This document shows, one piece after another, positions 20,101 through 27,829 of a DNA stretch of 64,000 nucleotides. The translations under genes were made by a program, and so were the position numbers. The DNA is taken from positions 1 to 64,000 of the forward strand of contig NZ_LLWQ01000064.1 in the NCBI RefSeq assembly GCF_001447385.1, read 5' to 3'. Below the pieces are notes generated by a model that had not been told where the DNA came from, did no database searches, and worked only from the letters and a program-made list of their open reading frames with translations. The stretch's first letter is position 1; every line of letters begins with the position of its first letter. The stretch is from Paracoccus sp. MKU1. Its GTDB lineage: Bacteria; Pseudomonadota; Alphaproteobacteria; Rhodobacterales; Rhodobacteraceae.

Positions 20101-20664
20101 GAAGACCTTGCGGAACGTCAGAAGCGCCGCATGGACCAGCTTGAGCGGGAGCGTTTCATTTCATCGCAGCCGCCGCGCGTGCGGGGCGGCATGGTAGTCG
20201 TCCCGCGCGGCCTGCTGGAGGCACGCCAATCGCCTGCCGCGTCGCAGGGCGTTCCGAACCACTTCGCCGCGGACTCCGCTGCGCGCCGTGTGATCGAGCT
20301 GGCGGCGATGGAAGCCGTCATGGCGGCTGAGCGTGCGTTGGGGAATCAGCCGGCAGACGTTTCCGCCCAAAAGATCGGCTACGACATCGCTTCGCTCGAT
20401 CCGAAGTCCGGCCATCTGCGCTTCATCGAGGTCAAGGGCCGCATAGACGGCGCGGACAGCGTGATGATCACGCGGCAGGAGGTCATCACCTCCCTGCACG
20501 AGCCGGAGAAGTTCATCCTGGCGGTCGTGTCGGTCAGCGGCGGGTTCGCCCATGAACCGCGCTATGTGCGCGGCGCCCTGGTCGATCGCGAGCCGTCCTT
20601 CCTTGAAACCGCGATCCAGTTTGATCTGCGCCGCTTGCTGGAGCGTGCCGAGGTTCCGCTATGA
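17149..20664 (+). CDS. SNF2-family helicase with C-terminal DUF3883 domain
   Basis: The 1171-residue protein has motif I ADDPGAGKT at 129-137, DEAH at 232-235, LLMSATPHNG for motif III and QRFGRIHRIGQ at about 596-606, the hallmark of SNF2 translocases such as DISARM DrmD. Residues about 840-1000 are charged and probably helical. The C-terminal region from about 1045 has the DUF3883 pattern (GYDIAS... RFIEVKGR), which resembles a nuclease-like fold and is common in defence genes. It is preceded by GGGAGG and overlaps the next gene by ATGA. A DNA-translocating sensor or motor is the likely role. The DrmA/DrmB partners expected for DISARM were not found here. Confidence 0.87.
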   Translation: MGARLEEIKNGASVRGVASAQAVHVISVDWIGDQAVSVVFRDHNGAVAEAVLYRDDEHRLEIEQNGRPWSFDADGALLRLVTEANRIKLAHYFDPYLAIHTSLVDPLPHQISAVYGEMLPRQPLRFLLADDPGAGKTIMAGLLMKELIARSDLERCLVVAPGGLVEQWQDELGQKFNLEFDILSRDMIENSRSGNPFSDRDRLIVRLDVLARNEELQEKLMSAREWDLIICDEAHRMSATYFGGEVKYTRRYQVGQKLGQVCRHLLLMSATPHNGKEEDFQLFMALLDGDRFEGRFRDGVHYADTEDMMRRLTKEELLKFDGRPLFPERRARTVKYQLSEGEAALYTAVTEYVRTEMNRVQRFAEGDGKKRNNVGFALQILQRRLASSPAAIYQSLKRRRERLENELGEARLAAKGRRAGMGEPAINADMLRNIEEYGQEEIDELEDLISTGATTAETVEQLALEVETLKGLETMALGVLRSGVDTKWSQLNRILDDDLMIDSAGNRRKLIIFTEPKDTLHYLLDKVRARLGNPEAVEVIHGGVSREERRKVVERFMQDKDMLVLIANDAAGEGVNLQRGHLMVNYDLPWNPNKIEQRFGRIHRIGQTEVCHLWNLVAADTREGEVYARLLEKLEAAREALGGRVYDVLGELFDGVALKDLLFEAIQYGEKEEVKARLFQQVDGAVDQAHLLELLRRRALTNDTMPEGRVEELRLEMERADALRLQPHHVQSFFVEAFQHLGGRIKRREEGRWEIAHVPVRIRERDRQIGTGAPIQTQYERICFEKDKINQQPVAAFVCPGHPLLEAVISLIREQYEQIMRQGAILVDDTDAGDALSAIFLLEHIVQDGRVTSAGKPHVISQRLQFAAIDKAGSTVNAGIAPHLNLRPATAEEVDSVRDLLDESWLSTDLEKAAIRFATVELAQGHVAEVKARRLPEIEKVEQEVRARLKKEINYWDSRAFELKEEERAGKKTRVNWQNAQRRAEDLAERQKRRMDQLERERFISSQPPRVRGGMVVVPRGLLEARQSPAASQGVPNHFAADSAARRVIELAAMEAVMAAERALGNQPADVSAQKIGYDIASLDPKSGHLRFIEVKGRIDGADSVMITRQEVITSLHEPEKFILAVVSVSGGFAHEPRYVRGALVDREPSFLETAIQFDLRRLLERAEVPL

Positions 20665-23600
20665 CGGCGGCTCTTCATGTGGCGGCAACCTCGGTGGGTT
20701 GGCCTGATTACTTCGAGCAAATCCAGGAGCGTGCCAGCAAGCGATGGGATCAGCTTGAGGCCGACCCGGAGCTTGCCGGCCCTTGGCACCAGCTCTTCAA
20801 GCAGGTGCAGAGCCCGCGGCATATCCTATCCGAGTTGCTCCAGAACGCCGACGACGCCGGCGCCAGTGAAGCGCGTGTGTCGATCGAGAACGACCGCTTT
20901 GTGTTCGAACATAACGGCGAGGACTTCGTCGAGGCTCACTTCGCGTCGATTTGCCGCTTCGGCTATTCCAACAAGCGCGCGCTTCACACGATCGGGTTTC
21001 GGGGAATCGGGTTTAAGAGCACGTTCAGCCTGGGTGATCGTGTCGAGCTTTTCACGCCGACGCTGGCGGTCGCCTTCGAGCGCGCGCGATTCACGCAGCC
21101 GCATTGGATCGACAGCCATGATCTGACGTCGGGGACGACGCGCGTCGAAGTGGCGATTGCCGACGCGCTGCTGCGTCGTGAGGTGGAGAAAAACCTTGAA
21201 GAATGGCTGAAGAGCCCTGTTTCACTCCTCTTTTTCAAGAAAATCCGCCGCCTTCGGGTCGGCGACAATGAAGTGCATTGGCAGAGCCTCGGTCCCGGCC
21301 CCATCGCCGAGAGCGAGTGGATGGCCTTGGATGAGAAAGCGGACAGCCCCTTTCTGTTGGTGCGGTCGGGCGAGGAAGCCTTCCCGGCCGAAGCGCTCGA
21401 TGAGATCCGCAATGAACGGATGCTGGGGGCCGAGGATAGTGGTGATTTCCCGCCCTGCCGGGTGGAGATCGTGCTGGGCGCGAAGGGCCGACTCTATGTC
21501 GTGCTGCCGACCGGCGTTGAAACAACGCTGCCTTTCGCCTGCAACGCACCTTTCATCCAGGACCCGGCGCGTCTCAAGATCAAAGACCCGGAGACCTCGC
21601 CGACCAATCGCTGGCTCTTGAACCGGGCCGGCGAGTTAGCCGCCAGCGCTATGATGGAATGGCTGGGGCAGACCAAGACCGGCCCGCAAGATCGGGCGGC
21701 CGCCTATGGCCTACTGCCGGATGTCGATCGAGAAGCGGCCACGCTCGAAGGAGCGTGCGGCGCGATCGTCGAACTGGCGTTTGACGCGGCCGTCGAAGGC
21801 AGGTTGATCCTCCTGACCGAGGAGGGGCGACTGGTCGAGGTGAAGGCTGCGATCACCGTCCCCCGGCCGATTTTCGACATCTGGCCGGCTGACCAGGCCA
21901 TGGCATTGCTCGACGCCAACTCCCGGCCGGCGCTGTGCCAGCATGTATCGGCCAAGAACCGGACCAAGCTCGTTCACTGGGGTCTGGTCGAGGAGTTCTC
22001 CAAGTCCGATTTGCTTGAGCGTTTGCGCAGCAATCATCTGCCGCGACCCGCGACCTGGCGACACCTATTGAACTTGTGGGTCTATATCGCGCCCGAGGTT
22101 ACGGGCTGGCAGTGTCACGATGCGGACGCCCTCCGGATCGTGCCGGTGCAGGGTAAGGAGGTGCTCTACGCGGCATCGGAGATCGTGCGGCTAGGCGAGA
22201 AGAAGCTGCTTCAGTCGGAAGCGGATTGGGAGTTTCTCGCCAGCCATCTGATCGTCCTCAATCAGAACTGGCCCCGGTTTCTTGCCGAGCAGCGCCGCGA
22301 CAAGGTGGAGAGCGAAAGCCACAACGATCCCGTTGAGGCGGCCTTCGCGGTGCTGGAGGAGATCGGCCTCGACGGGACGAGCGACGTCAACGCCGTGATC
22401 GAGCGGGTCGCCGCCGATTATTTCAGCTCCGGTCAGCCGAAGCTCGCCGAGTGTGTCCAGCTTGCCCAAATCGCGGCCAAGCTGGGCGTCACGATCGGCG
22501 ACGCCTTCCGGTATGCCTGCGCCGACCTGAAGCTGCGGCCGATCGGCAAGGACGTGTTGTTCGACGAGAATGGCGCGCTGGAGGAGTTGCTGCCGGAGTC
22601 CGTCCGAAAGACGCAGCTCCTGCACGGCGACTATGTGGCGAGCTTCAATTCCTGCACCAGGGAGGATTGGCTTCGCTGGGTGTCGTCTGGCCGTTCGGGG
22701 CTTCAGACGATGGCGCCGCTGGCGCAGAAGCGGCAGAGCCTTTACGGGCGACAGCAACTTACAGCGGAGGCGCAAGCGCGTGGAGCGCGCAGCGCGCTCT
22801 ATTATCCTTATGTCACCAACCAGTTCGTCATTGAGGACTGGGACTTTCCCTCGGACTATTGGCGGCATTGGGAGAGTCTGTCGAAGACTGACGCAGGTAT
22901 CTGGGCGAAGATCGTCGGCAAGATCCTGGATCAACGTGATACTTATTGGTCGCGGGCCGTCAGCGCTCGCCTTTCGCAGGTGGCGACCACGGGGTCCACG
23001 CGATCGGTCTCATCAGAACGGCTGCTCCCAGACTGGCTGCTGAAGCTGCGGGCCAAACCCTGCCTTCCCGACACACGCAACATGATGCAGCTCCCGGCGG
23101 ATCTGGTGCGCAGGACGCCGGAGACGGAGGCGTTGATCGACGTCGAGCCCTTTGTGCATGGGCTGCTCGATCGCGAAACCACCCGCCCGTTGCTCGACCT
23201 TCTTGGGGTTCGCAGCACGCCGAGCGGTCCCGGACGTTTGCTCGACCGGCTGCGCGCCCTGGCGAAATCGGACAAGGCTCCGGCCCATGAGGTCGAGAAG
23301 TGGTATCGTCGCCTGGATCAGATGCTCGACGGATGCTCGACCGCCGCCGCGCAGGACATCAGAAACGCCTTCAAGGCGGAGAAATTGATCCTCGCCCAGG
23401 ACGGGACGTGGTTGACGTCCGGCGGCGTGTTCCTGGCGGGGGACGAGGAGGATGTTCCCGGCGCGGCGGTCGTGCGCGCGTCAGTGCTCGATCTCAGCCT
23501 CTGGCATCGTATCGGTGTTGCGGATCGCCCTTCTGCGGACCTGGCGTTGCAATGGCTGGGCACTCTGGTTTCGGGGAAAGCGCTGTCGGCCGACGACGCC

Positions 23601-24890
23601 CGGCGTGTTCGCACCTTGCTGGTCCGGTACCCGGTCCGCATCTGGGAGGAGCGCGGACACTGGCTGAACCTCGTGGGCGAGTGGGCGCCGGTCGAGACGC
23701 TTGCCTATGGCCTGAGCATGCAGACTCTGTTCCGGTGGAGCCATCTGCACGAATGGGTCAAGCGCAAGACCGCCGATTTTCAGCGGCTGTCGGGGGAGAC
23801 AGTGCAGGCGCCGCCATTCTCAGCGTTGCCGGCCTTATCGGACCTCGTCGAGGAACACTTCAACCAGCCGTCGCTACTGGCCGGCATGGAAGATCGCCGC
23901 GCCTGGCTCACGGCGTTCGGAACCCAACTCGGACGGATTGAGCTTGCCGATGCCGCCGAGACCGAGCGTGTGCGGGCGCTGGCGGAAGCGATCGCGGCGA
24001 CGAGCTGGGTCCAGACCCACAAGCTGGAGGCGGTTCCCTATCTCGATGGCGTCCCCGCAGGTACGGCGCGGCTCACCGACATCTTGTGGCTCGAGCGCAA
24101 GCTGTTCGTCAGTCCGCTGTCAAAGGCCAAGCTCGCCAAGCGGGTCCCGGAAGAGATCGGCAGGAACCTGAGTGCGGACATTCGTGCGGCGCTGGCCTAT
24201 GCGTTCGAGCGGCCGCCCGAGGACATTAGGGAATATCTCGAGGAAAACTTCACGCTCGCCCCTGAGCAACTCGTCGCCGCGTCGACCGCCGAGGCCCAGC
24301 CCGACACCGCTCTCAGCGATGACGATGGCATCGACGGGGTTGCCAAAGACGCGCGTAGCGACGCCGAGCCCGGCGATGTAGATGATCTCCACCTGACCAA
24401 GGACGACGAACCTGCGGCACAGCCCGAACCCGCGCCGCAGACGGGGGAGTTGGATCGAGAGCTGATCGAAACGGAGGTGGCGATCAGGTCCAGTGCCGCG
24501 CCAAAGCCTCCCCGTCCGAGCGTCATGGCGCGGTTTGCGTTGGGCCAGGGCTACAAGGCCGACGGCGAAGACCGCTTCTATCACGCGGACGGTAGCTGGA
24601 TCGGCCGCGCGAACGGCACGCGCTTTCCGTGGGAGCGCCGTTCGGCCAACGGTGAGATTCTGCGCCACTATTACCCGAAGGAACATTGCCTGGAGCATGA
24701 ACCGCTCCAGCTTGAAGCCGATGTCTGGGGGCTGCTGGATCAGAAGCCGGACATCTATTCCTTCATTCTCATCAACCCCGAGGGTGAGACCGTCGAGATG
24801 ACGGGTGTCCGGCTGCGCGCACTGCGCGACGACGGCGAGCTTACCATCCACCCCGCAACGTACAGGCTTGTTTATGACCTCGACGACTAA
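20661..24890 (+). CDS. Giant GHKL/sacsin-like ATPase
   Basis: The 1409-residue protein begins with a histidine-kinase-like (GHKL) ATP-binding domain: N-box ELLQNADDAGA at 58-68 and glycine box IGFRGIGFKS at 111-120, the pattern of the sacsin/NO VEIN group. No kinase histidine or response-regulator partner is visible. The middle 1000 residues are unassigned. Residues about 1225-1290 are acidic and proline-rich, probably a linker, and are followed by a compact C-terminal domain (about 1290-1409). The start overlaps the SNF2 stop by ATGA, and the end overlaps the methyltransferase start by 17 bases. Such ATPases recur in defence islands beside SNF2/DUF3883 genes, but their mechanism is unclear to me. 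Confidence 0.83.
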   Translation: MTAALHVAATSVGWPDYFEQIQERASKRWDQLEADPELAGPWHQLFKQVQSPRHILSELLQNADDAGASEARVSIENDRFVFEHNGEDFVEAHFASICRFGYSNKRALHTIGFRGIGFKSTFSLGDRVELFTPTLAVAFERARFTQPHWIDSHDLTSGTTRVEVAIADALLRREVEKNLEEWLKSPVSLLFFKKIRRLRVGDNEVHWQSLGPGPIAESEWMALDEKADSPFLLVRSGEEAFPAEALDEIRNERMLGAEDSGDFPPCRVEIVLGAKGRLYVVLPTGVETTLPFACNAPFIQDPARLKIKDPETSPTNRWLLNRAGELAASAMMEWLGQTKTGPQDRAAAYGLLPDVDREAATLEGACGAIVELAFDAAVEGRLILLTEEGRLVEVKAAITVPRPIFDIWPADQAMALLDANSRPALCQHVSAKNRTKLVHWGLVEEFSKSDLLERLRSNHLPRPATWRHLLNLWVYIAPEVTGWQCHDADALRIVPVQGKEVLYAASEIVRLGEKKLLQSEADWEFLASHLIVLNQNWPRFLAEQRRDKVESESHNDPVEAAFAVLEEIGLDGTSDVNAVIERVAADYFSSGQPKLAECVQLAQIAAKLGVTIGDAFRYACADLKLRPIGKDVLFDENGALEELLPESVRKTQLLHGDYVASFNSCTREDWLRWVSSGRSGLQTMAPLAQKRQSLYGRQQLTAEAQARGARSALYYPYVTNQFVIEDWDFPSDYWRHWESLSKTDAGIWAKIVGKILDQRDTYWSRAVSARLSQVATTGSTRSVSSERLLPDWLLKLRAKPCLPDTRNMMQLPADLVRRTPETEALIDVEPFVHGLLDRETTRPLLDLLGVRSTPSGPGRLLDRLRALAKSDKAPAHEVEKWYRRLDQMLDGCSTAAAQDIRNAFKAEKLILAQDGTWLTSGGVFLAGDEEDVPGAAVVRASVLDLSLWHRIGVADRPSADLALQWLGTLVSGKALSADDARRVRTLLVRYPVRIWEERGHWLNLVGEWAPVETLAYGLSMQTLFRWSHLHEWVKRKTADFQRLSGETVQAPPFSALPALSDLVEEHFNQPSLLAGMEDRRAWLTAFGTQLGRIELADAAETERVRALAEAIAATSWVQTHKLEAVPYLDGVPAGTARLTDILWLERKLFVSPLSKAKLAKRVPEEIGRNLSADIRAALAYAFERPPEDIREYLEENFTLAPEQLVAASTAEAQPDTALSDDDGIDGVAKDARSDAEPGDVDDLHLTKDDEPAAQPEPAPQTGELDRELIETEVAIRSSAAPKPPRPSVMARFALGQGYKADGEDRFYHADGSWIGRANGTRFPWERRSANGEILRHYYPKEHCLEHEPLQLEADVWGLLDQKPDIYSFILINPEGETVEMTGVRLRALRDDGELTIHPATYRLVYDLDD

Positions 24891-27816
24891 CACGAAGAAG
24901 AAACTGATCGAGGTTGCGATCCCGCTCGAAGCGATCAACGCTGCCTCCGCACGCGAAAAGTCGATCCGGCATGGGCACCCGTCCACGCTGCATCTCTGGT
25001 GGGCGCGGCGACCGCTGGCGGCGTGCCGGGCGGTGCTGTTCGCGCAGTTGGTCGATGATCCCTCGGGCTATGCAGACACGCTGCTGAAGGATGCGAAAAT
25101 CCGTAAGCAGGCCGAGACGGACCTAACTCTGCGTCTCAAGGTATGGCGCGACCGCAAGGCCGACGCGCAGGGGAATGTGCCCGATACGCCAGAGCCGACA
25201 CTGGAGGATTGCGCGGCCGACATCGAGCGCAAGCGGCTGTTCGGAATCATTGAGGAGCTGGTGATCTGGGAGAACTCGACCAACGAGGAGGTGCTGGAGC
25301 GCGCCCGCGCCGAAATTCGCAAGAGCTGCGGCGGGGAGTTGCCGCCAGTCTACGATCCATTCTCCGGCGGCGGTTCGATTCCGCTCGAGGCGCAACGCCT
25401 CGGCCTGCCCGCCTATGGGTCGGACCTGAACCCGGTGGCGGTGATGATCGGCAAGGCGATGATCGAGATCCCGCCGAAGTTCAAGGACAAGAAACCCGTC
25501 CATCCCGGCGTCATGGACCGGCAATTCTATCGCAACGCCGAGGGACTGGCCGAGGACGTCAAATTCTATGGCGAATGGATGCGCGAGAAGGCGTGGGAGC
25601 GCATCGGGCATCTCTACCCGCTGGTCGATTTGCCGAAGGAAAGGGGTGGCGGCAAGGCAACCGTTATCGCCTGGATTTGGACAAGGACGGTGCCCAGCCC
25701 GGACCCTGCGTTCTCGGACGTTCAGGTGCCGATCGCATCGACCTTCCTCGTGAGTTCGAAAGCCGGGAAAGAGGCGTGGGTCGAGCCCATAGTCGACCGA
25801 CAAGCCAAGACAATTACGTATCGGGTCAGGTACGGCGGCACGAAGGCGGAAATAGCCAAGGCAAAAGATGGCACCAAGGCTGGGCGCGCCGTGTTTCGCT
25901 GCCTTCTCTCTGAGACGCCGATCTCTGGATCCTACGTGGACAAGCAGGCCGCTGCGGGAAAGGTGGGGCAGAAACTCCTGGCAATTGTTGCGGAAGGTAA
26001 AGGCGGGAGAATCTACGTAGATGCCAATGCTCACGAGCAGTCAGAGGCTGTTAGAAATGCAGCAAATTTGGTGCAGGAATTTGATGTCAGCCATTTACAA
26101 GTTCCATGCCGAGGCACCTTCGCCAGCAACGCGCAAGGGCGGCGCTACGGGTTCAATACCTTCGCAGACTATTTCACTAACCGTCAAAGGGTTGCGCTTC
26201 TTACATTTAGCGAATTACTCAAAGAGGTCAGGAATGAAATTCAAAGTGCAGGTGAGAGAAGCGGATTAGCGCCAGGAGCGGAACAACTTGTGAGCGGCGC
26301 AAGAGGGGCCTTCGCATATGCCGAGGCCGTAAGTGTCTATCTCGCTTTTGCCATCTCCAAATTAACAAATCTGGGATCAAGCGTAACCAGTTGGATGAGT
26401 GATCGGGGCGCGCTGCGAGAGACTTTCGCGCGTCAAGGCATTCCGATGGCTTGGGATTTCGCTGAAGTGAACTTCTTTTCCGATTCGGCGGGAAATTGGC
26501 TTACGCCGATCGACAAGATTTCTAAAGTCGTTTCTGAGCTTCCGGCAGAAAGAATCGGAAGCATATGTCAGTCATCCGCAACAGAAGCACCTTATCCGAC
26601 TGGCGTAGTAATTTCCACTGACCCGCCATATTACGATAATATTGAATATGCCGACCTATCAGACTTTTTCTTTGTCTGGCTGCGGCGAGCGCTTATGGGT
26701 GTTGATCCATCGCTTTTTAGTATTCTATCCACGCCAAAAGCTGAAGAGCTTGTTGCAACTCGAAATAGATATGGCACCCAAGAGGCGGCTGACTCGTTTT
26801 TCTTAGAAGGTATGAGTTCTGCCGTGGGGCGCATGGCAAGTCATGCTTCTTTAGCATTTCCAACAACCATATACTATGCATTCAAGCAAAGTGAAGTTGA
26901 GCAAGAAGGCATCAGCTCAACTGGCTGGGCAACCTTTTTGCAGGCGGTAATAAACGCGGGGTTCTCAGTTGTTGGCACCTGGCCTGTGCGAACTGAAAGC
27001 CCTGGTAGGATTGTTGCCACTGGCACCAACGCATTAGCCAACTCGGTCGTCCTCGTTTGCCGGAAGAAGGAAGCAACGGCCGAGATCATCACTCGTGCCG
27101 AATTTATTCGCGGGTTGAAACGCGAATTGCCACCCGCTATTGCCGAGCTTCAGGCCGCCAACATTGCGCCTGCAGACATGCCCCAATCGGCCATCGGACC
27201 CGGCATGGGCGTGTTCTCCCGCTACAAGGCGGTGCTGGAATCCGATGACAGCCCGATGAGTGTGAAAACGGCTCTTCAGCTCATTAACAAGGAGCTGGAC
27301 GAGTACCTTGGTGGAATCCAGGGCGAGTTCGATGGCGACACGCGCTTTGCGATCACGTGGTTTGAACAGCACGGCATGGCCAAGGGCGACTATGGAACCG
27401 CTGACAGCCTCGCCCGCGCGCGCGGGATTTCGGTCGAAAGCGTCAAACATGCAGGCATCGTCGAAAGCGCCGCCGGCAAGGTCCGAATCCTGTCGCGCGA
27501 CGAACTGGACGACGATTGGAACCCGGAGGAGGACCGCCACCTGACGGTGTGGGAGTGCCTCCAACATCTGGTCCGACAGCACGAGAAGGACGGCATCTCC
27601 AACGACACCGCCGTCCTACTGAAGAAGATCAACACCCAGGCCGAGGCCGTGAAGGATCTCGCTTACTGCCTCTATGACATCAGCGCCAACAAGCGGAAGG
27701 ATGCGAAGGAGGCCACAGCCTACAACGCCCTGATCGCCGATTGGACGGAACTGACCAAGGCGGCGGCGGCCATCCACGACACGAGCGGGGATCGTCAGAT
27801 CCGGCTGGATATTTGA
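24874..27816 (+). CDS. DUF1156 adenine-type DNA methyltransferase
   Basis: The 980-residue protein opens with the DUF1156 signature (IEVAIPLEAINAASAREKS, then HPSTLHLWWARRPL). SAM-binding motif I is DPFSGGGS at 161-168 and catalytic motif IV is DPPYYDNI at 583-590, typical of N6-adenine (or N4-cytosine) methylases. The 400 residues between them probably contain the target-recognition region. The start at 24874 was chosen at the first residue of the conserved block; upstream sequence only overlaps the GHKL gene. Bases about 25700-27060 are visibly more AT-rich than both flanks, suggesting exchange of the specificity segment. It would mark host DNA in a self/non-self scheme; its target site cannot be read from sequence. 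Confidence 0.87.
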   Translation: MTSTTNTKKKLIEVAIPLEAINAASAREKSIRHGHPSTLHLWWARRPLAACRAVLFAQLVDDPSGYADTLLKDAKIRKQAETDLTLRLKVWRDRKADAQGNVPDTPEPTLEDCAADIERKRLFGIIEELVIWENSTNEEVLERARAEIRKSCGGELPPVYDPFSGGGSIPLEAQRLGLPAYGSDLNPVAVMIGKAMIEIPPKFKDKKPVHPGVMDRQFYRNAEGLAEDVKFYGEWMREKAWERIGHLYPLVDLPKERGGGKATVIAWIWTRTVPSPDPAFSDVQVPIASTFLVSSKAGKEAWVEPIVDRQAKTITYRVRYGGTKAEIAKAKDGTKAGRAVFRCLLSETPISGSYVDKQAAAGKVGQKLLAIVAEGKGGRIYVDANAHEQSEAVRNAANLVQEFDVSHLQVPCRGTFASNAQGRRYGFNTFADYFTNRQRVALLTFSELLKEVRNEIQSAGERSGLAPGAEQLVSGARGAFAYAEAVSVYLAFAISKLTNLGSSVTSWMSDRGALRETFARQGIPMAWDFAEVNFFSDSAGNWLTPIDKISKVVSELPAERIGSICQSSATEAPYPTGVVISTDPPYYDNIEYADLSDFFFVWLRRALMGVDPSLFSILSTPKAEELVATRNRYGTQEAADSFFLEGMSSAVGRMASHASLAFPTTIYYAFKQSEVEQEGISSTGWATFLQAVINAGFSVVGTWPVRTESPGRIVATGTNALANSVVLVCRKKEATAEIITRAEFIRGLKRELPPAIAELQAANIAPADMPQSAIGPGMGVFSRYKAVLESDDSPMSVKTALQLINKELDEYLGGIQGEFDGDTRFAITWFEQHGMAKGDYGTADSLARARGISVESVKHAGIVESAAGKVRILSRDELDDDWNPEEDRHLTVWECLQHLVRQHEKDGISNDTAVLLKKINTQAEAVKDLAYCLYDISANKRKDAKEATAYNALIADWTELTKAAAAIHDTSGDRQIRLDI

Positions 27817-27829
27817 AGGGGTATAGAAC

